Shown: positions 36,475-46,093, counted from the stretch's first letter. The stretch is 64,000 bases of DNA from Paenibacillus brasilensis (GCF_009363115.1 NZ_CP045298.1:682001-746000), one strand, 5' to 3'. The notes: generated from the letters alone by a model not told the origin. A program made the numbers and translations.

Positions 36475-36718
36475 GGGACCTGCAAACGTCCTGGGTTACA
36501 CTCCGCGTGTATCCAAGCTTTCCTCCCCTGATGACGCCTTCTTTCCAGTTTTACACATTGTAAATCCCCCATTGAATGGGTCATTTTGTTAACTAAATCT
36601 CTCTTTTAACCGATAAATACATATGTTGGATTTGAATTATGAGAGTAATGAGTCTATCTATCATTTCAACGAAGAGACTCACCATGAACGTAAACATAAC
36701 TAGAAAGGAAGTTTTCAT

Positions 36719-37048
36719 GTGATTGTTTGGAAGGGTTTTGGTATTTTAAATATTGTTATTCCAGGGATTTTATTTGTTATTGTCGGCAGTTTAGTATCCG
36801 CTCTAGGGCTTGACTCCATAGACTCCCGGCTGCCGATGGCTTTTGTGTTCATTGTGTCGGGGGTTATTATCTGGTATTTGGGGAAAGCACTCAACGCCGA
36901 CTCGGACAAAGTGCTAGTTGATATGGAGACGGGACAGCGCTATCGAATGGGAACCCAGCACAGTCTGTTTTTTATCCCTATGCATTATTGGGGCCCTGCC
37001 GGTCTGGTGATAGGATTTATTTTAATCGTTGCAACGATATTTATATAA
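36719..37048 (+). CDS. Small membrane protein of unknown function
   Basis: 109 residues, GTG start 36719 behind AAAGGAAG. Three membrane helices: GFGILNIVIPGILFVIVGSL near 6-25, PMAFVFIVSGVIIWYL near 39-54 and YWGPAGLVIGFILIVATIFI at the C-terminus, with a short soluble loop (DKVLVDMETGQRYRMGTQHS). I do not recognise a named family; similar short proteins occur across Paenibacillus. No operon partner. Confidence 0.6.
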   Translation: MIVWKGFGILNIVIPGILFVIVGSLVSALGLDSIDSRLPMAFVFIVSGVIIWYLGKALNADSDKVLVDMETGQRYRMGTQHSLFFIPMHYWGPAGLVIGFILIVATIFI

Positions 37049-37138
37049 CGTTGATTGCAAAACATGAGCCATTCCTTGATCAAGGTGTGCCTGTATAAAA
37101 TGTACGTTTTCTGATTCTCTGATGTATAATCCATATAT

Positions 37139-37181
37139 AAGACCACCATGCGAGCCAGTTCCTCCCATGGTGGTCTTTTTC
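37139..37181 (+). terminator. Terminator downstream of the small membrane protein
   Basis: GACCACCATG / CATGGTGGTC, 10-bp perfect stem with a 15-nt loop and TTTTT on the + strand. Confidence 0.85.
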
Positions 37182-37427
37182 CTTTTGTCAGGCTGATTAT
37201 GATCAGATACCATCTGGTCTACCTGTGATAAAGCTTTTCTCACAAGCTGGTCAGCTTGTCGAGTTATCTCAGGTAAGCGATATTGTGGACAAAGCTTTAA
37301 TATCCAGTTGCAGGAAGTTTCTAATGAAATACGATGACCTACGGTACAAAAAGAGGTTTAATGTTGTCCTGGGTTCTTCCTATAGGTATCCCATTTGTGA
37401 TTTATTACTGGTTCCATTTTTGCCCTC
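37182..37427. other. Intergenic region without a gene
   Basis: About 245 bp between the terminator and the 3' end of the quinone reductase gene. No frame here has a binding site or a recognisable domain. Confidence 0.4.
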
Positions 37428-38009
37428 CTACCTCATGCTTCGCCCCAACTGCTCCACCTTGCCTAACCACTCGTTGCGCTGTTGATCCGTCTTCTTATTC
37501 ATCAGGTCAATGGTGGTAGAACGCACGGGCTTGACACCACATAGATGTAATGTGGAATCCTTCATCATGCGATGCCCCGGCTGTCCCTGAAAAAATCGGT
37601 AATACCAGTGCGGTCCGTCCATCGTTGTGATGAGATGGGCCGTTCTGCCTTTTAAAAGCTTCTCAGGCAAGGGTTTACCTTTGTGATACTTAAACGCAAA
37701 CCCTGGCATAAAGATACGGTCAATGAATCCCTTCATTAATGCAGGCAAGCTGCCCCACCAGATCGGAAAGACAAAAACGAGATGCTCTGCCCATTTAATC
37801 GACTCCTGAGCCTGGACCAAGTCAGGCTCCAGTGGCAATTTATTACGATATCCACCTAATAGATTGGGATTAAAGTCCAGCGCGGACAGCTGCAACAAAC
37901 GCACCTCAGCTCCCGCAGCCTCTGCTCCTTTTACATAGGATTGAGCCAGCGCTTCTCCATAACTTCCCACGACCGGATTCCCCTGAACAACCAATATTTT
38001 CCTGGACAT
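37428..38009 (-). CDS. NAD(P)H:quinone oxidoreductase, flavodoxin-like fold
   Basis: 193 residues. KILVVQGNPVVGSYGEALAQ (FMN/FAD phosphate site), the central HLVFVFPIWWGSLPALMKGF with FIDRIFMPGFAFKYHKGKPL, and TTMDGPHWYYRFFQG match the YwrO/MdaB/Kef-ancillary type of NAD(P)H dehydrogenase. It carries out two-electron reduction of quinones, protecting against redox cycling. Located 74 bp downstream of a TetR gene on the same strand with a dyad (TTAGTT-N6-AACTAA) in the gap, so it is probably the TetR target. Confidence 0.85.
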   Translation of the reverse strand: MSRKILVVQGNPVVGSYGEALAQSYVKGAEAAGAEVRLLQLSALDFNPNLLGGYRNKLPLEPDLVQAQESIKWAEHLVFVFPIWWGSLPALMKGFIDRIFMPGFAFKYHKGKPLPEKLLKGRTAHLITTMDGPHWYYRFFQGQPGHRMMKDSTLHLCGVKPVRSTTIDLMNKKTDQQRNEWLGKVEQLGRSMR

Positions 38010-38040
38010 ATAAACTACTTCCTACCTTCATATTATGATT

Positions 38041-38058
38041 TTAGTTAGAAAGAACTAA
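38041..38058 (-). promoter_or_regulatory. TetR-type operator before the quinone reductase
   Basis: TTAGTT-AGAAAG-AACTAA inverted repeat just upstream of the quinone reductase start. A related motif, AACTAACTAA, lies at 38685-38694 upstream of tetR itself. Confidence 0.55.
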
Positions 38059-38083
38059 CCTTTTAATTAAAAAGAAAAGGCCA

Positions 38084-38668
38084 CTACTGACCTTCACTTA
38101 ATAAAGCAGTTAAACGTTGCTTGACCTCTGTTGCAAATGGAACAAGCTCCTGCGGAAGCTCACCTTCCAGACTGGACACAGACAAGCGTGTAATAGCTCC
38201 GATGATAAGCACACCGGATAGCTGGGCATTCTGCTTGGGCAATTCTCCACGTTGAACCCCCTGCTCGATGAACTCCGTTAACGCCTCCAGCGGCTGACGC
38301 ACATGCTGACTATGGCTTGCCTCAGCGTACAGCTCATGATGCTGTGACAACAAAAGCAGACCACACTGATCTTCATCATGCATTTCCAGCACATCATCCA
38401 CCAGTTGATGGAAACGGCTGACGAAGCTCCCATCCTGCTTGCGGTAGAAGTCAATTAATGTGGTATAGCTATTGCAATATTGCCCGAATACTTCCAATGC
38501 CATGGCATCTTTACTCTTAAAATGCTTGTATATTGCGGCATCCGTTACACCGGCAGCCTCCCCAATTTGTTTGACGGAAATGCCATCAATCCCTTTGGTT
38601 GCAAATAAACGCATCGCCGCCTGCAAAATATCCTTCTTCTTGCTATCTACATGTGTTTTCTTGTTCAT
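38084..38668 (-). CDS. TetR-family transcriptional regulator
   Basis: 194 residues. HTH segment GIDGISVKQIGEAAGVTDAA, IYKHFKSKDAMALEVF carries the IYKHF motif; the C-terminal half is all-helical with no recognised ligand motif (SQHVRQPLEALTEFIEQGVQ). It likely represses itself and the downstream quinone reductase through TTAGTT-type sites and responds to a quinone or similar electrophile. Same strand and close spacing support an operon-like unit with an internal operator. Confidence 0.85.
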   Translation of the reverse strand: MNKKTHVDSKKKDILQAAMRLFATKGIDGISVKQIGEAAGVTDAAIYKHFKSKDAMALEVFGQYCNSYTTLIDFYRKQDGSFVSRFHQLVDDVLEMHDEDQCGLLLLSQHHELYAEASHSQHVRQPLEALTEFIEQGVQRGELPKQNAQLSGVLIIGAITRLSVSSLEGELPQELVPFATEVKQRLTALLSEGQ

Positions 38669-38944
38669 AAGGATATAGTAAGTGATAACTAACTAAAATG
38701 CAAGCTATATGTAAACATGCGCTGCATCACACGCTCGGGCTTGGTCAGATGAGGATGATCATGTTGGAGGTCCTTGCTGTCACCAAACTGACCCATCCAT
38801 TACACTTGAGGGAATTCGTAATCTTGTGCTTGCCTTCAAGGAGGCTGCTGGGCGGGCTGCGCAATCCATTCTGGTCCAGACTGGCAGCCGAACAGCTTGG
38901 CGTTCGCATTGAAGGGTCTGCGGCTTATTGCATCACAAACGATA

Positions 38945-39832
38945 TCATGCACTGGATCGCACACTAAATTGAACGATTTCCACAATAATAGGCGTGCCGG
39001 TGGAAATGGTATCTCCTTCGTTGAGGTGAATCGTCAGCGATGAAGGTGTCAGGCTATACAATGTACTTTCTTGGATCATGCCATTAATATACAAATTGGC
39101 ATAGCTGGTACTTCCGACATGAAACCGTTGAAAAGCATCCTGCATACCATCTACAGAAAATTGATCCGCCATAATCGTGACCGAAGACTCAATAAAATCA
39201 GGAGCAAAATAAAAATACCGCTGAGCCGTGGGGATAATTTCAATATTTGAAAGGTCAGGTGCCGGGCCGGAAGGACCTGTTACACCTTGCGCTCCTGTTG
39301 GACCAGTGATGCCCCGTGCTCCAGCAGGACCTTGTAAGCCCGTTGCCCCTGTTATACCTGGTACACCAGCCGGACCCGGTATTCCCTGCGCTCCCTGTAA
39401 TCCTGCTGGACCTGGTATTCCCTGAATTCCGGGTGCTCCCGCTGGACCTGGTACGCCCTGCACTCCTGCCACACCTTGAACACCCGGTGCACCTGTCGTT
39501 CCGGCTTGACCTTGCTGTCCTGTCAAACCGGGAATGCCTTGTTCTCTCTCTGAATCAGCACTCCTCTGCTTTCCATCCACCTCTTTTATCACTCGCGTAT
39601 CCATCAAATTTTTTTTCTTCCGACGCCTTCCATGAGTATTATAATACCGTCGCTGTATGTTTAGCTTTGAGAGCTTTTGGACGTGGAATCCTCTTTTCAT
39701 TTTGCCTTTGGGTGGATGAATTGTTTTACATTTTCTTCGACCGATGTACTTGCTTCGGCTGACGATCTTACAATGTACGGTTCGCTTTCGATGTCTCCTT
39801 AGTGCTGAATCGCGCCTTGCCATACCAGCCAT
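38945..39832 (-). CDS. Collagen-like protein with DUF4183 C-terminal domain
   Basis: 295 residues; the start at 39832 is fixed by AAGGAGG 5 bp upstream. Residues 1-98 are highly basic (many Arg/Lys, no signal peptide). Residues 99-191 are 31 uninterrupted Gly-X-Y triplets rich in GPA, GIP, GAP and GVQ, able to form a collagen triple helix. The last ~85 residues are a DUF4183 domain ([40 protein letters not shown]). Collagen-like proteins of this sort coat spores or exosporium in Bacillales. The second DUF4183 protein is encoded divergently 243 bp away; the two may trimerise through the shared domain. Confidence 0.85.
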   Translation of the reverse strand: MAGMARRDSALRRHRKRTVHCKIVSRSKYIGRRKCKTIHPPKGKMKRGFHVQKLSKLNIQRRYYNTHGRRRKKKNLMDTRVIKEVDGKQRSADSEREQGIPGLTGQQGQAGTTGAPGVQGVAGVQGVPGPAGAPGIQGIPGPAGLQGAQGIPGPAGVPGITGATGLQGPAGARGITGPTGAQGVTGPSGPAPDLSNIEIIPTAQRYFYFAPDFIESSVTIMADQFSVDGMQDAFQRFHVGSTSYANLYINGMIQESTLYSLTPSSLTIHLNEGDTISTGTPIIVEIVQFSVRSSA

Positions 39833-40075
39833 CTACACCTCCTTTTCTCAGCCTCATGTATTATATGCACATATCCCTTTGGGGTTTTGGGCATTTGAAT
39901 ATATCAAATACCAACGAGTTGCTATACATCTGCACCTGCAACAAAATAGGGCCTCCTCTATCCACCCTATTATTAATCAAAAGGTTAATGTGCCGTTTCC
40001 TAATAGGTTAAAATATCATTTATTGATTAAGAGCCAGCAAATGGCTCATATCCACAAAGAAAGGAGGTAAGAACT

Positions 40076-40489
40076 ATGCCAATCATAAAACCTGTATATA
40101 CAGCAGTAGCTACTGCTCCCGTAGCAACTGGTGGTGCCGTAACTACGACTGTAACCCCGGCCGTGACTCGTTTTTTTGCAACAATTACAGCCGGGATGAT
40201 CGGCGCAACAACAACAACTGTGCCTGCGGCAAGCTTTGTTGATGACGCAGATGCTTCAGTTGTTGCTCTGCCGACATTAGCGGCTACGGATTCTGCTAAT
40301 TATTATATTAATGGAGTGATTCAGCAAAGTTCCTTATTCACTCTAACTACAGCAAGTCTGGTCATTAACTCCGTAGATATTACACCAGGGGTCCCCGTTG
40401 TCATAGAAATATCCGACTTTAGTGGCACGACCTCCACTATCACAACTCAGCCTACCATTTCTGCCCCTACGGTTACTATAATCACTTAA
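40076..40489 (+). CDS. DUF4183 surface protein
   Basis: 137 residues, start behind AAGGAGG (6 bp). Ala/Thr/Val-rich N-terminus (TAVATAPVATGGAVTTTVTP), then a DUF4183 domain with DSANYYINGVIQQSSLFTLT and the closing ITPGVPVVIEISDF, and a Thr-rich tail. The domain is shared with the collagen-like protein on the opposite strand. No signal peptide, as for many proteins assembled on the spore surface from the mother cell. Function not established. Confidence 0.8.
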   Translation: MPIIKPVYTAVATAPVATGGAVTTTVTPAVTRFFATITAGMIGATTTTVPAASFVDDADASVVALPTLAATDSANYYINGVIQQSSLFTLTTASLVINSVDITPGVPVVIEISDFSGTTSTITTQPTISAPTVTIIT

Positions 40490-40539
40490 ATTCAAGCTGG
40501 ACTGAGCATTCAATCACGCTGTACGCTACCCCGTATACA

Positions 40540-40585
40540 CCATAAAAGACCGATTCAGATGTAGTATCTGAATCGGTCTTCCTTC
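40540..40585 (+). terminator. Terminator of the DUF4183 gene
   Basis: AAGACCGATTCAGAT and ATCTGAATCGGTCTT form a 15-bp stem around a short loop, followed by CCTTCTC. Confidence 0.75.
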
Positions 40586-40631
40586 TCAAAATGATTATAT
40601 AATTGTATTCCAATAATCCGGTATTAGATGA

Positions 40632-40942
40632 TTAAGGCAAGATAGCAAAAGAACGCACCGGAAATCCGGGAGAATCCTGAATGCTTGGAACGATATTATA
40701 GATGATTGCACCTGTCGCAGGCAGCTTGTCCAAATTCGTCAGCACCTCGACCTGATAACGATCCTGCTCCAATATGTAATATTCTCCTACCAGCTCCTTC
40801 AACGAAAGCTCATGCAGGTAACGTTTACCCTTCACAAAATGAACGGGTGCATCTATATGAGTGCCATACTGACCCGGAAAGCAGTATTGTTTATGAGGGA
40901 TTAATTCAGAAAAATAGAAACTGAGATTGAAATCGTTAACAT
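40632..40942 (-). pseudogene. Cyclase-family (kynurenine formamidase-like) fragment
   Basis: One frame without a start codon or binding site reads VNDFNLSFYFSELIPHKQYC, QYGTHIDAPVHFVKGKRYLH (the GTHIDAP-H metal motif of the cyclase family) and then runs to a C-terminal SIQDSPGFPVRSFAILP. The usual N-terminus and a central ~80 residues are missing, so this is a deletion remnant. Confidence 0.7.
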
Positions 40943-41279
40943 TTTGAGGTATCTGTGTTTACCTCCTCTAGTCTAGTATAAAACCCATGAAGAGTATTGA
41001 GTTCTTGCAAAAAACACAAAAACAATTCCATATATTCATATATACAATTCCCATTTCATATGATTGTTAACGTTTTCATAATTTTGTATTCGCTTTTAAT
41101 GGAAAAAAGCAGAGCTCTATAGCATTACATAAAAAATTCGACAAAAATTTTGGTGTGTAACTTTTATTATATTAACAAATACTGGAATGAGAAGTATGAT
41201 AGAAAATGTAGGAACCATAGGAGCACCCGGGACTCCCTTCGTTCGTCTACTCCATTCATCTCATATTCGGAGGTATTTT
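40943..41279. promoter_or_regulatory. Pectate lyase upstream region with cre-like site
   Basis: About 335 bp without a gene. TGTTAACGTTTTCA at 41065-41078 resembles a CcpA cre element (TGWNANCGNTNNCA), suggesting carbon catabolite control of the pectate lyase. The promoter itself is not clear in this very AT-rich stretch. Confidence 0.5.
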
Positions 41280-42563
41280 ATGAAAAAGAGATTTTCAATC
41301 GGAATCGCAGCAGCCTTGCTGTTCACTACCCTGACCCCTCTTGGTACACCTGTTCATGCAGCCACCGATCTTGGTAAAGAAACGCTCGGCAGCAAAAACG
41401 GTTGGGCAGCCTTTTCTACAGGCACAACAGGCGGAGCTGCGGCCTCTTCTTCCAATATTTTCACCGTAACGAATCGCAAGCAATTAGTCGACGCTTTGGG
41501 CAAAAGCACCAATAGTACGCCTAAAATCATCTATGTCAAAGGCACAATCAACGCCAACGTCGATGATAATAACAAGCCGTTGGGATTAAATGATTACAAG
41601 GACCCTAAATATGATTTTGACGCCTACCTCAAAGCATATGATCCGTCTACATGGGGTAAAAAGGCTCCGTCCGGCACATTGGAAAAGGCACGTGAGGCTT
41701 CACAAAAAAATCAGGCCAGTCGTGTCGTCATTGATATTCCGTCCAATACAACAATTGTTGGTCTAGGTAGCAATGCCGTCATTAACGGCGCTAACCTCCA
41801 ACTGAAAAAAGGGACAGACAACGTCATTATCCGTAATATTGAGTTCCAGGATGCCTACGATTATTTTCCTCAATGGGACCCAAATGACGGTAGTACAGGC
41901 AACTGGAATTCTGAATATGACAGCATTACCATTAGCGGTGCTACACATGTATGGGTAGACCATAATTCCTTTAATGATGGATCTCATCCCGATAGCCAAA
42001 ACGGTACGTTTTACGGCCGAGAATACCAGCATCATGATGGACTTCTCGATGTGGTTAACCAAGCGGATCTGGTTACGGCTTCTTACAATCACTTTTACGA
42101 TCATGATAAAACGTCAATTATTGGCAACAGCGACAGCAAAACAGCAGATAAAGGAGCTTTACGAGTAACCCTGCATCACAATTATTATGAAAACACCGTA
42201 CAACGCACACCACGTGTACGGTATGGACAAGTTCATGTGTATAACAATTACTATGCAGGTGATGTAAAACGCTCCGAATACCCTTCACTGTATATATGGG
42301 GCGCAGGTAAATCCTCCAAAATATTCGCCGAAAACAATGTCATCGACGTTGCAGGCTTATCTGCAGACAAAATTGTGTCGGTCTTTGGTGGAACTGCCCT
42401 GTCAGACACGGGCACACTCCTGAATGGACAAGCTGTTAACGCAGGCTCCAGCGCGGGTCTTAGCTCTTCTGTAGGCTGGAAACCAACGCTGAACGATAAA
42501 ATTTCCCCATCCGCCAGCGTAAAAGCAGAAGTCACTTCTCAGGCCGGTTCCGGTAAACTATAA
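41280..42563 (+). CDS. Secreted pectate lyase (polysaccharide lyase family 1)
   Basis: 427 residues, ATG 41280 behind CGGAGG. Signal peptide (KKRFSIGIAAALLFTTLTPL) cleaved probably after VHA at residue 27. Parallel beta-helix PL1 domain: NTTIVGLGSNAVINGANLQL, YDSITISGATHVWVDHNSFN (Ca-binding Asp), LDVVNQADLVTASYNHFYDH, and RTPRVRYGQVHVYNNYY with the catalytic Arg. It cleaves polygalacturonate by Ca-dependent beta-elimination outside the cell. With the GH5 enzyme it forms a plant cell-wall degrading set, but they are 5 kb apart and separately controlled. Followed by a terminator. Confidence 0.93.
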   Translation: MKKRFSIGIAAALLFTTLTPLGTPVHAATDLGKETLGSKNGWAAFSTGTTGGAAASSSNIFTVTNRKQLVDALGKSTNSTPKIIYVKGTINANVDDNNKPLGLNDYKDPKYDFDAYLKAYDPSTWGKKAPSGTLEKAREASQKNQASRVVIDIPSNTTIVGLGSNAVINGANLQLKKGTDNVIIRNIEFQDAYDYFPQWDPNDGSTGNWNSEYDSITISGATHVWVDHNSFNDGSHPDSQNGTFYGREYQHHDGLLDVVNQADLVTASYNHFYDHDKTSIIGNSDSKTADKGALRVTLHHNYYENTVQRTPRVRYGQVHVYNNYYAGDVKRSEYPSLYIWGAGKSSKIFAENNVIDVAGLSADKIVSVFGGTALSDTGTLLNGQAVNAGSSAGLSSSVGWKPTLNDKISPSASVKAEVTSQAGSGKL

Positions 42564-42613
42564 AACTGCTTTGCTGACACAAACAATCATAGCTCTAATA
42601 ACCTGTTTTCACA

Positions 42614-42670
42614 CCAAAAAGGACTGTTCTCCCCGTAGATGATTCCACGGAGAGAGCAGCCCTTTTTTAT
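42614..42670 (+). terminator. Terminator of the pectate lyase gene
   Basis: AAAAAGGACTGTTCTC-type arm pairs with GAGAGCAGCCCTTTTTT; T-run on + strand and A-run on the other side, so it can also serve the oppD gene from the right. Confidence 0.75.
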
Positions 42671-42704
42671 TTACGAGTTGTTTAGCAGCAAATTGCATCG
42701 TTCA

Positions 42705-43772
42705 TTAAACGCTGTATTGTTCTACCAAAACCGGCTTTTCAAATGCATTATCCAGCTTGCGGAGCTTGGCCTTTACCGCTTCTGGCGGCTCAACCGCAGG
42801 CGCATCTGGATGCAGCAACCATGATTTCACAAAGTGTGTATCGGATAATTGAAAGAGTGGAGGCTCCTTCTCAAAGTCAATCTTCATGGCATAGCTACTG
42901 CGGGCTGCAAAAGCATCCCCTACAGGTGGGTGCAGCAGATCGGGAGGCGTTCCTGGAATGGCTGCCAGCTTCTGACCATGACTGTCCAAACTTGGCATGG
43001 AAGCGAGAAGCCCCCAAGTATACGGATGTTTCGGATTATAGAAAATTTCATTAACCGTACCTGTTTCCACAATTTGCCCAGCATACATAACAGCAACACG
43101 ATCCGCCATCTTCGCTACAACGCCGAGGTCATGAGTAATAAAGATGATGGAAGTGTCGATCTTCTTTTGAAGATCCTTCATCAATTCCAAAATTTGAGCT
43201 TGAATCGTTACGTCCAGCGCAGTCGTCGGTTCATCGGCAATCAGAAGCTTGGGATTAGCAGCCAGTGCCATCGCAATTACGACACGTTGACGCATGCCGC
43301 CACTGAATTCATGCGGATACTGGTTAAAGCGCTGCTCTGGATGTGGAATACCTACCAGGCTAAGCAACTCAATGCCCCGCTTGTGAGCAGCTTCCTTGGA
43401 TATCTTTTCATGCTTGAAAAGCACTTCCGTGATCTGCTTGCCGACCTTCATTGTCGGATTAAGCGAAGTCATGGGGTCCTGAGAAATCAGACCGATTTCC
43501 TTACCACGAATTTTTTGCATCTGCTTTTCCGTTTTATGAATCAGCTCTTCCCCGTCAAATAAAATTTGCCCCTTTTGATAAATGCCGGGAGGGGTCGGAA
43601 TCAGCTTCATAACAGCTTGTGAGGTTACACTTTTGCCTGAGCCGGATTCACCGACAATGGCCAGTGTCTCTCCTTTATTGACATGAAAGTTTACGCCACG
43701 AATGGCCTGCACTAGTCCCTGACGGGTCTTGAAAGATATCGTTAAGTCCTTCACTTCCAAAAGGCGATTCAT
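42705..43772 (-). CDS. oppD: Oligopeptide/dipeptide ABC transporter ATPase
   Basis: 355 residues. Walker A GESGSGKS at 41-48, Q-loop LISQDPMTSLNPTMKVGKQI (typical of Opp/Dpp ATPases), signature FSGGMRQRVVIAMAL, Walker B KLLIADEPTTALD, and the C-terminal oligopeptide-transporter extension (HPYTWGLLASMPSLDSHGQK, GTPPDLLHPPVGDAFAAR). It would power peptide uptake together with OppB, C, F and A, but none of these is adjacent: the gene stands alone, 228 bp from the two-component genes. The extension normally contains an Fe-S-type Cys cluster in many homologues; here those Cys are not seen. Confidence 0.85.
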   Translation of the reverse strand: MNRLLEVKDLTISFKTRQGLVQAIRGVNFHVNKGETLAIVGESGSGKSVTSQAVMKLIPTPPGIYQKGQILFDGEELIHKTEKQMQKIRGKEIGLISQDPMTSLNPTMKVGKQITEVLFKHEKISKEAAHKRGIELLSLVGIPHPEQRFNQYPHEFSGGMRQRVVIAMALAANPKLLIADEPTTALDVTIQAQILELMKDLQKKIDTSIIFITHDLGVVAKMADRVAVMYAGQIVETGTVNEIFYNPKHPYTWGLLASMPSLDSHGQKLAAIPGTPPDLLHPPVGDAFAARSSYAMKIDFEKEPPLFQLSDTHFVKSWLLHPDAPAVEPPEAVKAKLRKLDNAFEKPVLVEQYSV

Positions 43773-44000
43773 CTCATCACTCTTTCATATTTATTCATCA
43801 CTATTATTGACCACACTATTATTGACCACTATCTAAAAAAACGACGTTCATGAGCCAAGGTATATACGAATAATTTTACTCAGTTTAGTACCTGCCAGTC
43901 AAGCAATATCTAAAATAAGATCAAAAACCTATCGTAACATGTCATATATATGGAATATTCGGATTGGGAAACGATCAGTTTTAACCATTTTTGTACTCAT

Positions 44001-45380
44001 TTATAACATGCGTTGTATATAACTAAATCGTGCCCCGCCCAAGGGTGAACGTGTACAGATCAATTCCCCCCCCAATCGGGAGGCAATTTGACGGCAAATG
44101 GCCAATCCCAGACCCGTGACACCGTTCGAGCCTGTATAAAATCTTCCGAACACCTCCGCTGCCTCTAATTCAGTCAGCCCTTCCCCGTCATCATCCACAT
44201 GCATAACCCATACGACCTCCGGAGTTGTCCCTGTCTCCAAGTGAATGACAACCTCCGTAGAGGTATGTCGAACCGCATTTTGCAACAAATTCAATATCAT
44301 GCGGAACAATTGCTCGGCCGGAACGGCCACATGCAGGCCCTCCCCCTCTACACGAAGCGAGATCGAGCGTTCAGCAGCCACCGGCATTAACAAATGAACA
44401 GCGTCCTCTGCCATGCTTTTAAGATCAATCAGAGAGACAGGCCATTCTTCATTCAACCCCTCCAGTCTTGATAGCTGAAGCAGCTTTTCCACCATATCAA
44501 TTAATCGCTGAGACTGCACTTTAATGATGTTTAGCCCCTCGTCCTGGGATACGACTTGATCCTGAATGGCATATACGTAGCCTTGAATGGACATTAACGG
44601 TGTCCTTAGCTCGTGAGATACATTTTGCAAAAATTCAATTTGATCATGGTGATGCTGCTGAATACGGACGGACATGGAATGAAAGGTGCCGATCAGTTCG
44701 CCAATTTCGCTTTTATCTGCCTGCGGAAAATCACTTTCCTGCGGTTGATTCGGCTCATAGTTGCCTACAGCCTCCTTCAAGCGCTTGAGCGGACGCACCA
44801 GTCGTGAAACGACCATGAGCCCAATGACGAGAATCACCAGAAAGCTCGCCACAATGGACAGTATGGTGGTTCTCATGAGCGGGACATACAGCGCCCTTAA
44901 AGAAGACAAGGGCGAATATACAAAAATACGAAAGGGTTGCCCGGGCAATTCCTCATTGGTAAACAGGATTTTTTTACCTTGCAGCACAGCAACCCCTTCA
45001 TGTGCGGCGGCCAGATCATGGGTAGACGGATGAACGGATGCAAAAAATCCCTGGCGGATCAATAGCAAACTCTCTATCTTTTTGCCCTCCATTCCAGAGA
45101 CGCTGGAGTCGATGATGCGGTTATCCGTACTTAAAATAAAATAATCGGCAGACAAAAGCATACCTTTGATAACATAGTTAAGTTCAGCAGTATTCAGCCG
45201 GTCAAAGCCTCCGTCGCTCATAATATGGACGGCTTTGCGTGCTTGCTCATGAAGCTTGGATTTAGCTTGATTTACAAGAAGGTCGTCAATAAGCCTGATG
45301 AACAAAACGACCGTAATACAGACGGTAATGAGCATCGCGATAGATAGAGACAGCAGTATTTTAGCTCTCATCGTACGCAT
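44001..45380 (-). CDS. Sensor histidine kinase
   Basis: 459 residues. Membrane helices at 8-30 and 171-192 flank an extracytoplasmic sensor of ~140 residues; a HAMP domain follows (RLVRPLKRLKEAVGNY), then the dimerisation helix with His256 in FLQNVSHELRTPLMSIQGYV, and an HATPase_c domain (ILNLLQNAVRHTSTEVVIHL, VDDDGEGL, VTGLGLAICRQIA). Its start is 2 bp after the stop of the response regulator gene, so they form one operon. The stimulus is unknown; the nearest downstream gene is oppD. Confidence 0.9.
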   Translation of the reverse strand: MRTMRAKILLSLSIAMLITVCITVVLFIRLIDDLLVNQAKSKLHEQARKAVHIMSDGGFDRLNTAELNYVIKGMLLSADYFILSTDNRIIDSSVSGMEGKKIESLLLIRQGFFASVHPSTHDLAAAHEGVAVLQGKKILFTNEELPGQPFRIFVYSPLSSLRALYVPLMRTTILSIVASFLVILVIGLMVVSRLVRPLKRLKEAVGNYEPNQPQESDFPQADKSEIGELIGTFHSMSVRIQQHHHDQIEFLQNVSHELRTPLMSIQGYVYAIQDQVVSQDEGLNIIKVQSQRLIDMVEKLLQLSRLEGLNEEWPVSLIDLKSMAEDAVHLLMPVAAERSISLRVEGEGLHVAVPAEQLFRMILNLLQNAVRHTSTEVVIHLETGTTPEVVWVMHVDDDGEGLTELEAAEVFGRFYTGSNGVTGLGLAICRQIASRLGGELICTRSPLGGARFSYIQRML

Positions 45381-45382
45381 GG

Positions 45383-46093
45383 CTACTGCTCCTGAACCGT
45401 TGCTTTATATCCGAATCCCCACACGGTATTAATGACGAGCGTAGAGTGGTATTCCGCCAGCTTTTTACGAATTCGTTTGACCAGATCGTCCACAACCCTC
45501 ACATCACCTATAAAATCATAGTTCCACACCTGCTGAATCAGATGCTCTCTGCCAAAAGGTCTTTCCAAATGATTTGAAAGAAACAGCAGCAGATCAAATT
45601 CACGCGAGGTCAAATTCAACTCTTGTCCGTCCACTGTGACCTTACGAAAATCTGCAAAAATACACAGATTGCCTGCACGGCATACTTCTGTGATTTCTGC
45701 CGCTTCCTTATCATCCGAGGCAGACGTCCCGGCCTTGCTCAGTCGCAGCATCGCTTTGACCCTTCCAACCAACTCCCGTGGATTAAAGGGCTTAGTCAGA
45801 AAATCACTGCATCCCAGCTCCAGCCCGTGAATACGATCACTTTCTTCACCGCGCGCGGAAATCATAATAATTGGCATTTCCGTAAACTCACGAAGCTGAG
45901 TCAGCAAGGAAAGTCCATCAATTCCAGGCATCATAATATCAAGAACGAGGCAGTCCGGACGGTCCGTACGGATATGCTCCACCAGGGTTTTGCCGCTGGA
46001 AAAGGAAGTCACCTCGTAGGATTCTTTTTTCAAATACTCAGATATTAATTGCAATATGAACACGTCGTCATCCACCACTACTATTTTTGTCAT
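45383..46093 (-). CDS. OmpR/PhoB-family response regulator
   Basis: 236 residues. Receiver domain with acidic pocket VVVDDD (8-10), phosphoacceptor Asp52 in CLVLDIMMPGIDG and the Lys of FLTKPFNPRELVGRVKAML; a winged-helix domain follows (LNLTSREFDLLLFLSNHLER, PFGREHLIQQVWNYDFIGDV, VRVVDDLVKRIRKKL). First gene of the two-gene operon with the kinase. Target genes cannot be deduced. Confidence 0.92.
   Translation of the reverse strand: MTKIVVVDDDVFILQLISEYLKKESYEVTSFSSGKTLVEHIRTDRPDCLVLDIMMPGIDGLSLLTQLREFTEMPIIMISARGEESDRIHGLELGCSDFLTKPFNPRELVGRVKAMLRLSKAGTSASDDKEAAEITEVCRAGNLCIFADFRKVTVDGQELNLTSREFDLLLFLSNHLERPFGREHLIQQVWNYDFIGDVRVVDDLVKRIRKKLAEYHSTLVINTVWGFGYKATVQEQ

Noticed and set aside
38697..38944. 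Possible gene on the + strand between tetR and the collagen-like gene
   Set aside because: Frames are open by chance with no binding site and no recognisable family; may be debris of a lost gene.
40943..41279. Upstream extension of the pectate lyase frame to 41187
   Set aside because: The ATG at 41280 has CGGAGG at the right distance and begins a textbook signal peptide; the upstream codons have neither.
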